Assembly: GCA_021464525.1 (NCBI GenBank) | Contig: JADRCO010000187.1 | Coordinates: 1-44,848, forward strand | DNA length: 44,848 nt | From: Rhizophagus sp. LPA8_4_AMF | Lineage: Eukaryota > Glomeromycota > Glomeromycetes > Glomerales > Glomeraceae | Direction of reading: 5' to 3' | In this document: one piece after another, positions 34,766 to 44,812 of the stretch | How positions within the stretch are numbered: the stretch's first letter is position 1 | Layout of the letters: each line of letters opens with the position of its first letter | The notes under the pieces: generated by a model | Database searches by the model: none | The model's input: only the letters and a program-made list of their open reading frames with translations | What the model was told of the DNA's origin: nothing | Program-made: the position numbers and the translations under genes

Positions 34766-37589
34766 GAGAAAGGAACGGAAGGATATATTAACCAGCAAAT
34801 ATAAAAATTAAATAAATATATACAAAAAAGTTAAAACATAATTTTAGAAAGAAACTTTAAAAAAAAGGAAAGTTTATTTGGTTACTTTGCTGGAAATGAT
34901 AAGGGTAAGGAGAGAAGAGAAGGAATATGAAAGAGTAAGAGGGAGGAAAGGAAAAAGAAAGGAAGAAAAGAAAGAGTGAATAAATGACTTTATATATGAA
35001 GTTATCAGCTACAGTCAGAGTATAAAAAATTTATATCAGTCAAAAAATTTTTATGCAGCAAAAGAGATCAATGACTTAAAATATACAGAAACGGTTAAAA
35101 GTCTCACGTGATTAAGTGTGCGTAGTAAATAGCAATGTTGTGATGACTCAATTGACTCATGCAAGATTGTGTATAAAAGTCATGTATAAGTATGCAATGA
35201 ACAATTTTTATGCATAAGTTAATTACTTCAATAACGCGAGAATCAAAAAAGAACAAAAGATTTACAAACTTTTGTAACACATGATTCATTGAAAATATTC
35301 AGCTTTTGTATTGATATTTAATAATAAAAAAAGTTAATGCCAAGATTAAACTATATGAATTTGCCATCCTGACCTTAAAAAACTCTAAATTAATTCTAGA
35401 AAATAAATGCATAATTTATATACTTATATATAGACATGAGATACAGTAGCTATAAGTTGGTTAATCAAGGAAATTTTTGGAAAGTTAACTTGACGAAAAA
35501 GGTTCAATAATAAAGGTGTGTATTAAGTATTAAAATAATTCAATTTTACTAATACATTTAATATGAAAGTTGACAATTAAAAAGTTTTTAAGTTTTTTTC
35601 CATTATAATTATATTTAGTTGATTTTCAAGCACTTAATGAATTATTAAATGGAATAAATATTAATTTATAATTTATAAGGATTTTAAAGAAAAAGTTTTC
35701 GTAAAAAAAAATACAGATTTTCGTCCTTCATTATCAATCACCATTATAAGCAGCAAATATGCAAATATTTAAATAAAATTCACCATTCTCAAGGAATTGA
35801 ATTGAAGCAATCAACGTTCTTGAAATCGTATTATGTACCACTTGGAAATGATTTTTTATTTGAATTGTTTGAATTGCTTTTTCATTAACGGTCAATAGCT
35901 CTTCCAAACTAGTTTAATTCATCATAACGCGTGGTTTGTAGGGACAAAATCGAATATTTAGGCTATTTAGACCTAAATTTTAATGTTGTTTGTGATGTAA
36001 AGTAACAAGTTGTTCTGTCTTCAATAAACAAACAACCTTCACATCTACACTGATCCTTCCACTTTTATCCAATCCATTGTGTCTACAATTGAAAAATTTT
36101 CGATTTATTCGCAATTCTTCCGTGATGGAAGATTATGTGCGTTATGAAAGTAAGAAATCATTTTGGAGTCATATCGACCTATGTATAAAAATGGTTGAGA
36201 ATTGAATCTCAAGAATCAATTATAATTTAATTGATTCTAATCCTTAGTTTAAAGTAGGTAAGGATTAGATTTTCTTAACAATGACTTTCTTTTAAACTTC
36301 TTTCATGACCTTTGTAAACATTAACTTTTCAAAGTATATTGACAAGTTTCTCCTAATAATATAATGTGACTATAATGATGAAAAATAGACATATCGCAGA
36401 AAAATTCGTACTTCTTTAATCGTGAGAAAAAAAATTACACAGAATTATTGACATAATGACGTTAGTAAAAGTAAAAAGTCAGGCCAAACTTGATAGACAA
36501 ATACTAGAGGATTATTTTAATAAAACATACTTCAATTTAAAAAAATTATGTTACAAAAAAAAAAAAATACCGTATGGTTGTTCTCCATGGATTTTGTCAA
36601 AATGATGTTCGTTTACGTGAAGAATCTACATTTGATAATTCAGGTTCCTCGATCAAGAAAAAAACCTAGTCTAGCATCTATATGATCTCATGATTTCCTA
36701 CCTATAGAATGATATATTATAATTATTATAACGGAAAAGTTAATTTACGAACAAGATATCCATTTATATTAGAAAGTATGGAACGGAGTTTGATTATATG
36801 GAATTACCCGAAAATTTTGATGTGAAAATCCTAGTTTGATTGATATAATTTTCAGTAGAAATCTTTATTTGAAAAATGAATTTTCTTGCAACAACTCTAT
36901 AGAAGTATTGCCGCATATTTTCAAACGAAGGAGAATTTAAAAAGTCAGTCATGTTACAGTTAAGTAGTATTTAGATAATTTTGAGGTATTGGAAATGCCA
37001 AAAGTTTTGAAAAAAATGACATGACATTGCGAAGCAATATAGCAATCTCTTTGTGAAACCTACAAATTCTTCGACCATAAACAAAATATAAAGAAGTAAT
37101 AAAATAAATATCTTCGTAATTGAACTTTTTTTATAAAGGGTTTGAAAAGATAAAAAAGAAATAACAAATTGGTAAAAAATAACAATAATAGACCTAAGTA
37201 TATTAGACAAAAAGACACAATAATAGGTCCAAAAAAAAGCGAAAAAATTTGTGATTAATACAGTAGATAGATGGATAGGAAAAAAATACATCAGTAAAAG
37301 ATGTATTATGTATGGTATAATAGCGACGTCTCAGATCTGACGTATACCAAATTTGCTATATTATTTGAATCAACGTAGCTGATATTATGAAATGGTTAAT
37401 AAAGTTAATAAAAAAAGAGAAAACCATAATCTTTATCGAATTTTCTACTCTGAGCAAACATGGTTTATCAATGATCGTTAAATACTATGATGTTTAAAGA
37501 GCATTTATTTTTCAAAGCACATGCGCACTCTCATATTTTATTATAAAAAAATATATGTAAATTTAGTAACTATCACGCTATGAAACCTA

Positions 37590-38883
37590 TCATTTATCAT
37601 TTATACATTGACGTTTTGAGGGATCATTACTTTTAGCTTGGAATTGTAATACCCGAGCAATATACTCTAATACTTCTTTTTCATATTTCATATCACCCTC
37701 AAAATTACAAATATATTCCTCAGAAACACGGACTTCTGATAATCCAGACCAGCGGAAAAATCGCCATCTCATTCCGGTTGTAACTATTCCAAACATTATT
37801 TGTTCCTCTTGCCCATGCTTGCGTTTGTTTGATAGTTGTTCCACTGCAATATGCAATTGCACAATAATCTGAGCTGCTCCTTGGTCCATATTATCTGCTT
37901 TTGCTTCACATAACATCAATTTCATCGCATATTCTACTAATCCATTCCCATTTGGCTCTGTTTCCCAGTTTAACTGTAATCGATTTCCCATGTATGATCT
38001 CACATGACGAACTGCGGTTATCATGAAGGAATTAATGTACACATGACTCATTGGCTCATTAGCAACGACTACTTTAGTGAATACATCAAGATTATCATTA
38101 AGATCTTTAAGAAAATTTTCTAGTACTTTTTCAGGGAATGGTTGATCTAATGCGGAAAGTTCTTTCAAGTTAAGAATTGGTAAATCTTCAAGATAATTCT
38201 CACGTAATAATACATCTTTAAATACACTCTTAAGATCCAAAGTACTAGGAGATTTTTTATTTTTTTTCTATAATTTTTAGATTAAGTATACATTCTTTGT
38301 CATTCTTGATTTTAGATACTAAGACATTTAAACCATAAGCGTCCTTGATCTCCATTTTATCATGTATAAAATAGATTTCTGTTTCCTCTGTTAAAAATTC
38401 TTTGAATATTTTTTTAGCGGCTTTTATCAACAAATAAAAAGATCCAGTGGTATGTGGTATTCCATAACTCTCATTATTATTATGTGAATCGTATGTGAAA
38501 GTAACCATAACTGTATTTGATGATAATTAATAAGTATTTTACTTTTAAAATGAGAAAAAAATAAAATGAAACCTTTACTTACTATATGTATCCGAGAGTG
38601 GATACCTAATAATTAATAATGTTTCTGAATAATTACTAATATCAAGAGTACTAAGGTCAGTTTCTGGATCAAGAGCTTGATAATTTTTATCAAAAATCTC
38701 AACATGACGATTTCCAATATTTTGGAGAATTGTAGGATAATGCCTACGAAGAACATGTTTAAGATCATCTAAATCTGAATAAGAATATTGATCTATACAA
38801 TATAATCCTCTACCAATTTCAAGATCATCTTTTCCAAGTATTAACTTCTCGCGATTTGGTGTACCTTCAAAAAGGATCCACAT
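37590..38883 (-). CDS. Crinkler-like protein with PD-(D/E)XK nuclease domain
   Basis: Proposed exons: 38883-38583, 38510-38320 and 38267-37590, giving 389 aa. The first junction (ATA|GTAAGT ... ATACAG) is solid. The second is uncertain: the middle frame stays open to a stop at 38257-38259, and a 53-nt intron (38319-38268, GTATCT ... ATTATAG) or a one-base slip in an 8-A run at 38260-38267 would both reach the third frame. Residues 1-160 form one or two small beta-rich domains, possibly the ubiquitin-like header of Crinkler (CRN) proteins. Residues 174-389 carry a restriction-endonuclease-like core: NGNGLVEYAM with Glu276, CEAKAD with Glu285 and Lys287, then QGAAQIIVQLH and IMFGIVTTGMRWRFF. 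This pattern is typical of the REase module of CRN-type effectors in Rhizophagus. The catalytic residues are present. Target and localisation are unknown. Confidence 0.78.
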
Positions 38884-38888
38884 CTTTA

Positions 38889-39026
38889 TTAGACGTAGAC
38901 AAGTTTAACGAAAATTTGAATAAAAACGTTAGTTAGATGTAGACAAATTAGACGAAAATTTGGATGAGAACGTTTAATAGTTAGACGTAGACAAGTTTGA
39001 CGAAAATTTGGATGAGAACGTTAGTT
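38889..39026. repeat. Three tandem imperfect repeats upstream of the Crinkler-like gene
   Basis: Copies begin at about 38889, 38933 and 38981, each built as TTAGACGTAGACAA, then a GACGAAAATTTGGATGAG-like part, then AACGTTAG. The unit is 44-48 bp and the copies differ at a few positions. The array starts six bases upstream of the gene's ATG and so covers its 5' UTR and core promoter. Confidence 0.8.
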
Positions 39027-41044
39027 AGACACGTAAACAAAGTTAGGAATCTGAACGTCCTATTAAAATCAAAACTCGGTTGGACAAGATACCAATTTAG
39101 GTTAATTCGGATCAGAATGGTAAAAAGTCCGAATAATCATATTTACTACGCCTATATAAAACTGATTGACGAAATTAAAAAGAAATTTAACATCATATAA
39201 TTATAATTAGATATCGTTATATGAGAATGATACGTTCTCAGATAGTGAGAAAATAAAATTTTATCAATTTCAAATATCGGTATATCGAAGTCAGACTGAT
39301 GAGATATTAACTATGAAAATAATGAGGAAGTACTGGAAAAATATAAAAACAAAGACGAGAAAAGAAAAAAATGATAGTATTTTTATTTTTATTTTTATTT
39401 CTCAACGTGAACAAAAAAAAAAAAATAATAGTAAATTGCTTTTACATATTAACAACTAAAGAAACGATGTTTCACATGATCATATCACATGATCTAGGAC
39501 CTTCAATTCACGACTCGAAATTATTGAAAACGATTGGTTATTATACCATTGAATACCACATACACTAAATTATACGGCGGTTCCATTGGAAATCCGTGAT
39601 TTATGTTTCAAAGAAAATGGTCCATTTTTAAAGATCAAACGTATTGTTCATAAATATGCATATGATATATAAATAATAATAAAGTTTTAAACCTTTCAAT
39701 TTTTATCGTCGAAATGATTCACACAATAGTGACTAAATTGAATATATTCATTTTAATCTATAAAAACTATTTAGGAACATTGGAAATACTATAATAATTT
39801 TAGATGCCGATATTGTGTTGATAAAAGTGAAACGGTGAGAAGATACCTACAATACCTACAATTATGGGAACTGGCCTTTTTAGAATTCCTCTGAAACGAA
39901 AACTAAAATCAACATAGAAGTTGAATGAACAAATGTGATATGACGACAGCACTATCCCGAGGTGGATATTACAAAACTAGTGTTGTAATCATCCCGAGAT
40001 TAGAATGAAACAATTTAAGCCTAAAAAGTATATATTAATTCTAGTCACAGCTAAGATACTAGCCAAAATTATCAAAATTTGAAAAATTTGGTAATAATAA
40101 AGAAAAGTCTTAAAAAGGTATAAACAAGTTGTCATGGTGTCATGTTGTCATGGCTTGCATGATTGTCAAAAAAAAAAAAACTTTACGGTACGATTAAGCG
40201 AACTGTACTGTACTGTTTAAAAAAAAAAAACTCGTACTTCGTACAGTACATGCTACTTTATACATAATGTACCATTTTTTTTTTTAACTGTACAGTACAG
40301 ACTACAGACTACAGTACAGACTTAGGAGTATAAACAGTTTTAAAAAAAAAAATCAAATTTTGTGTTACAAATTTCAACGAGAATTTTTTTAATGTACCTT
40401 GAATGGATATATACTTTAGATATAAAAAAAAAGAATCCGATATAAAAAAAGAACCCCTTAATTATTTATATCAAAAAACTAACAAAATGATTTGTCAAAA
40501 ATATTAACTTGTTCATTCGACAATACTGTACGAAATTATTTAATTTTTTTTGCCACAATTTTTTTAACCTTACAGTACATCACCTGACCTTACAGCTCAC
40601 TTTTAAAAACATGGAAATTTCAGGCAGTGAATTAAAAATTCGAATGTCGATTATAAACATTTTTGAGAGCAATCATGCAGTGCAATCTCTTTATTTCTTG
40701 CGCCAACTTATCATGATTATAAATATAGGTGAGATTTACAATAGTAATACCGGAAGTAATAATAATAAATATATTTTGGGTTAAACGAGTTTAAACATAA
40801 TTAATTAATTTTTATAAAGTACCAAAGTCTATTTTAAAAAAAATTCATCTTAAAATAGTCTTACAAAATAATAATCACATAAATATACTATCATCGATTA
40901 CCAATCAAATTTAAGATTGAAAGATTGTTTATTAATTTTTATTAATTTCTAAACAATTAGCGAAAAAAATAAAGTAAATATAGGGGAGAGAGGGATTTTT
41001 TAAATTATGAAAGAAAAAAATAGTCCGCAGAAATATGATTAATC
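39027..41044. other. Gene-poor region with GTACAG repeat cluster
   Basis: Two kilobases without a supported gene. Short open frames at 38997-39200, 39371-39568 and 40509-40784 (+) lack any family resemblance or splice support. The main structure is the inverted-repeat cluster at 40130-40330; further GTACAG-type copies lie at about 40524 and 40572. Confidence 0.5.
40117..40325. repeat. GTCATG direct repeats and GTACAG inverted repeat
   Basis: At 40128-40168 GTCATGG/GTCATG phrases repeat. From 40201 to 40300, AACTGTACTGTACTGTTT plus poly-A is mirrored by poly-T plus AACTGTACAGTACAG, giving arms of about 25 bp around a 45-nt loop. The loop holds a small CGTAC-TTC-GTAC hairpin. ACTACAG then repeats in tandem. 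No target duplication or full-length terminal repeats were found, so the type of element is open. Confidence 0.6.
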
Positions 41045-42448
41045 TTATTCTTCTTTGGCACTAGTGGTAGTAGCACTACTTTTGATTATAGGAACTCCTT
41101 TTTGACGTTTTTCTTCTGTTTCTTGCATCTTAAAGAAGAGACTTCCCTATATTATTAATAAAAGTTTGTTATACAAGATAAAAATACATACACATACTGT
41201 AATGTTAAAAAAAAAAATTTGCTTACATCAAGACAACATCTTACATCTTCTTTATAAACTATTCCATCTTTCTCACATAACAAATACAAAGTTCCCCATT
41301 CAAATACTGCAGAAGTCCAACCGAAAGGATCGAATGCATTAGCATTACCTCGAATCACTTGTATAATGTCTTGTAAACTTAGTCCACCTTTATTATCTTG
41401 ATCATATTTCGAAAAGACTTCTTCAAATTTTTCGGGAACGAATCGACCCTATTTAGTAAAAAATGTGATTATCAATTACTTCTCGTAAATTTTTCTATTA
41501 TGCATCCTCCCAAATTTAACCTAATTACCTCGGTATCAAAAGTTTCGGAATCGGAACCATGTTTAGCTTTATTGAGTGAATCAACATATACATTAAAAAG
41601 TGGATTACCAAGAATTGGAATCCAACTCTTTTGGGTAGGATAAGAAAATCCACTATGGATTATGCCAACAGCGACAGCGGAAAATGCAAGACTGAATCCC
41701 AATTTACGGAAACCTAAATTCAGAGCGAAAAATTAATTGTAAAAAAAAAGGGAATTTAAATTTAAATAATAATATATGTACTGTACCTTTCCAGGTGTCT
41801 AATGGGGTAATAACACCATCATGATCAGTATCCCAAAATTCGACATGTTGTTGGAGTACCTTTTAATAATAATAATCGATCGTTAAAAAAAAAAAAAAAA
41901 ATCTAAATTTTAGGATAATTTTTTAAAAAAACTTACAGATGATTTTCTTGTTGAACGTCCCGGAGTTCCCCCAGGCACTTCTTTTGATGCGGCAATAGTA
42001 GCACGTGGTAATCCTAAAGGCGGAAATTTCATAAGTATTACGAGAATCTTTAATTAATTAAAAAAAAAATTTTTTACAAACCAGCATTTCCGAGTGTTTC
42101 AAATAAATCTTTCGGAACTTTACGTTCCTTTGTCGCCTGAGCTTCATCAACTTCTGTAATGATATCTTTTATTTGACTTAATTGTTGGTTTTGTTCGTTC
42201 TTTTTATTATCATGACCATGACCAGAAAAAATTGATCGATTGGTTTGTTCATTTTTGTTATGGACTTGATTTCGTTCATTTTTCTTATTATCATTTTTCT
42301 TATTATCATTCTTCTTATTATCATGATGTCGTTCGTTCACAACAATTCGGTCATTCTTATTGTTGAGGTCTGGATTTTGAACAATGATTTTTTCGGTCTT
42401 TTTCTTATCTTGACCTTTATTCTTATGTTGTTCAGTATTATTACTCAT
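41045..42448 (-). CDS. Caleosin (lipid-droplet, Ca2+-binding, peroxygenase family)
   Basis: Exons, in coding order: 42448-42082, 42013-41937, 41859-41787, 41713-41529, 41448-41227 and 41146-41045. They join to 341 aa. Residues 148-341 are caleosin: His153 in QQHVEFWD (expected haem ligand), an ideal EF-hand loop at 158-169 (DTDHDGVITPLD), a hydrophobic stretch LAFSAVAVGIIHSGF followed by spaced prolines (the proline-knot region), a KYDQDNKGGLSLQD segment and the family hallmark AFDPFGW. Caleosins sit on lipid droplets or ER, bind one calcium and, where tested, act as haem peroxygenases on fatty-acid hydroperoxides. The first 122 residues are an Asn/Lys/His-rich disordered extension with a DNKKN repeat, longer than in usual caleosins. 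In a fungus that stores much lipid in spores, a lipid-droplet role fits. Confidence 0.93.
42268..42332 (-). repeat. 15-bp coding minisatellite in caleosin N-terminus
   Basis: The plus-strand unit TTCTTATTATCATTT recurs about three to four times, encoding DNKKN repeats. A related single copy lies near 42204. Expected to vary in copy number. Confidence 0.75.
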
Positions 42449-43220
42449 GATTTAATTAATTCTTAATTGTTTTTTGTTTTCTTTGAAAAATAATATAAAA
42501 TTTTCGAATTTTTCGGAATAAAAAATAAAAAAGAAAAGCTACCGGGTAACGTTTCTTCTCTCTTTTATAACGATAAAAAATTTCAACTTATCGAAAAAAA
42601 AAATTTGGTTTAATAAATATTACATCACGTTTATCACATTACGAATTTTTTATGAATTTATGACGTATATTACCATTAATAATTAATTTTTGGTTCTAAA
42701 ATATATTTCATTTTTTTTTATCATTTGAAATTAAAAATTTTCATATGAAAATCATACAAAAAAATTTACGATTCAGGGAAAGTTTAAATATTTCGTTTAA
42801 AGAAAATGAAATATATTGTTTTTTCAGTTTATTTTTTAGTATATTTTTTTTTTTAAAAGAAGCTGCGGTTGATCATGATTTTTTTGATCAACGATTTGAT
42901 CACAATTTCGTACATCAACTAATTTTTTTTTTTTTTTTTTCATATAATCACGTATTTATCACGTATCTCGTATCTTACGTGGAATCTTGAAAATGTACAC
43001 GTGTGCATATTTTCAAAACTTTTCGTTTGAAATTTTTTTTTTTTGAAATGTTTGATAATGCGTTTAAATGCGTTATTATTGAAAAAAAAGGACATTGTTA
43101 CACAAGATAAGTACAATTTTTTTTTTTTCCTCAAAATTTCCCGATTATTAATATATATATAAAAAAAAGCTGCAGAAATACTAGAAATACTGCAGAAATA
43201 CTTTTTTTTTTTTTTTTTTT

Positions 43221-43256
43221 TATTAAATGCGTGTATTCTTTTTGTTATAATACAAT
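43221..43256. repeat. Duplicated segment, copy 1
   Basis: 36 bp beginning TATTAAATGCGTG and ending ATAATACAAT, preceded by a run of about 20 T. An identical copy, also preceded by poly-T, lies at 44813-44848 and runs off the window. The copies are in direct orientation 1592 bp apart and bracket the F-box gene at 43809-44714. Confidence 0.9.
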
Positions 43257-43363
43257 TACATACAAAAAAAAGGGGGGGAGGTGAGAGGGTTATTAAGTAA
43301 ATAAAAAAAAGAAAAGAAAAGGAGAAAATTCGCAAAGAAAAAAAAAAGAAAAAAAAAAAAAAG

Positions 43364-43449
43364 AATCCGCCAAATCCGCCAAATTCGTAAAATCCGTAAA
43401 ATTTTGTAAATTTCATCAAATTCGCCAAATTCGCCAAATTCGTAAAATA
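43364..43449. repeat. 9-bp tandem repeat (ATTCGCCAA-type)
   Basis: Units ATCCGCCAA, ATTCGCCAA, ATTCGTAAA and ATCCGTAAA follow each other with one longer irregular spacer. About nine units can be read. Confidence 0.75.
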
Positions 43450-43636
43450 TCACAAGTTTGCAAAAAAAAATTTCCCCCTCCTCTTCAAAAGATTATTGTA
43501 ATATTAAAATTTTTATACCTTTACTTACGATTTGTTTTAGTATTTTTTATTATTATTTTTGTCTTTTATAAAAAAATAAATAGATTGGTACAAAAATAAA
43601 ATGTAATACCCATTATACTCACTCCCAATAACAAGT

Positions 43637-43761
43637 ATTATAATAATCTATTTTGAATCACATTATAATTATCTATGCTCGATCATATTATAATAATCTA
43701 TGCTTGCTCATATTATAATAATCTATGCTCTCACGTATTATAATTATATATTCTCGCTCGC
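43637..43761. repeat. 25-bp tandem repeat, five copies
   Basis: Copies start at 43637, 43662, 43687, 43712 and 43737, an exact 25-bp period, each beginning ATTATAATAATCTAT or ATTATAATTAT. The following sequence turns into a TCGCTCGCTTCGTTCGCT phrase. The array lies 50-170 bp past the stop of the minus-strand F-box gene, so it may be transcribed in its 3' UTR. Confidence 0.85.
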
Positions 43762-43808
43762 TTCGTTCGCTGCTCACATCGCTCGACTTAATATACTCAC
43801 GACTATAT

Positions 43809-44714
43809 TTAGAAAAATCTTTCTAATATTTCATGATCCATCCAAACATTATCACGTTTTTCCACCAAAACATTAGAATATTTATTTGTTAAAGTATCTA
43901 AATCACTGCAAATTTTATCAAATTTTGTTAAAACTTTATTTCTTAAATAATTTCTCGAGATTAAAAAATCATAATTTTGATTTGGAAAAGAATTTGCTAA
44001 AAGTTCAAAAAATTCCACATCTATATTATTCTCTTCATGATATTGTAATTTAAGTTTTCTTAAAGAAGATAAATGATTGGGGGAGAATAATTCAGCAACA
44101 CCAAAAGCAGTTATCTTCCAACATTCAGTTAAATCCAATTCAATCAAAGAAGATAAAACATTATTATTATTCGAATTCGATAAATTTGAAACGATTAATA
44201 ATAAGAATTGGTCGGATATATTTGCGGCGCATATAGAAAGTTGTTTTACATTTGATAAATTTGATAAACAATGTTTCAATAGTTTATCATTAAGAGGAGT
44301 AACCACTGATTCAAAAGTACGAGGACCCCATAAAGTAAATTTTTCCAAAGTTTTTGAATGTTTTCTCGTTAAATCGAAAAGAAAATCTTCATCCAAATTA
44401 TGACATTTCAATAAGGCAATGTGATTTAGATCATTTGTATGTTCAAGTAACACTAATTTATCGGAAGAAGAAATATTAATTGAAAATAATATTAATTCTT
44501 TACAATTCGAAGAATATTTTTGAAATAAATTATATTTAAGAAAATGTGACCAAATGGAAGATGTATTTATACTAATCCGACGATAAAGAAGTGTAAGGGC
44601 GTATTTTGACCAAGTTTTACATACAGTTGATGAGACTGATAACTGGAGACTTGTCAAATGACCAAATATCGCAATATAAATTTCTTCGGACAACGAGATA
44701 ACGTCCAAGACCAT
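43809..44714 (-). CDS. F-box protein with LRR-like C-terminus
   Basis: An intronless 301-aa frame. The N-terminus (SLSEEIYIAIFGHLTSLQLS, then VCKTWSKYALTLLYRRI) is an F-box. The rest has leucine-rich repeat spacing: LIELDLTECWKITAFGVAEL is a classic cysteine-containing LRR, and LKQLSICAANISDQFLLLIV- and LRKLKLQYHEEN-like segments surround it. Likely the substrate receptor of an SCF ubiquitin ligase; the target is unknown. It differs in sequence and size from the F-box gene at 30648, lacks its repeat insert and so is not a recent copy of it. The start is the first ATG; the upstream sequence is poly-A/T. Confidence 0.88.
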   Translation of the reverse strand: MVLDVISLSEEIYIAIFGHLTSLQLSVSSTVCKTWSKYALTLLYRRISINTSSIWSHFLKYNLFQKYSSNCKELILFSINISSSDKLVLLEHTNDLNHIALLKCHNLDEDFLFDLTRKHSKTLEKFTLWGPRTFESVVTPLNDKLLKHCLSNLSNVKQLSICAANISDQFLLLIVSNLSNSNNNNVLSSLIELDLTECWKITAFGVAELFSPNHLSSLRKLKLQYHEENNIDVEFFELLANSFPNQNYDFLISRNYLRNKVLTKFDKICSDLDTLTNKYSNVLVEKRDNVWMDHEILERFF

Positions 44715-44812
44715 AACTAGTAAGTAAAAAAAAAAATTAAAATGTGGGTTTTTTTTTTTTTTTTTGAAAAAAAATGGATAAAAAATTTTTATTTTTTTTT
44801 TTTTTTTTTTTT

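Larger units (their letters stand above)
32211..37589. other. 5.4-kb gene-poor region
   Basis: No supported protein gene. Contents: a perfect hairpin at 33280-33308; a short Gly/Asn-rich open segment at 33563-33715 that looks like decayed coding sequence; a GC-richer, hairpin-rich island at about 34310-34790; a hAT-type MITE inside that island at 34464-34616; and a purine-rich stretch at 34860-34980. From 35000 on the sequence is plain AT-rich DNA. Open frames at 35104-35289 (-) and 36971-37291 (-) are short, hydrophobic or low-complexity and unsupported. Confidence 0.55.
42449..43808. other. Intergenic region rich in simple repeats
   Basis: No gene. It contains a TTGATCA-rich patch near 42868-42902, poly-T and poly-A tracts, a CTGCAGAAATACTAGAAATA duplication near 43172-43200, a duplicated segment at 43221-43256, a purine-rich microsatellite at 43264-43362, a 9-bp repeat array at 43364-43449 and a 25-bp repeat array at 43637-43761. 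The long minus-strand frames across 42940-43450 are translations of these simple repeats. Confidence 0.65.

Noticed and set aside
40509..40784. 91-aa plus-strand frame
   Set aside because: No family resemblance, begins inside repeats, has no splice signals, and its composition matches its surroundings.
42940..43453. Long minus-strand frames rich in Phe and Lys
   Set aside because: They translate poly-T, purine and 9-bp repeat tracts; the composition is entirely that of simple repeats.
44077..44403. 108-aa plus-strand frame
   Set aside because: Antisense shadow of the F-box/LRR gene.
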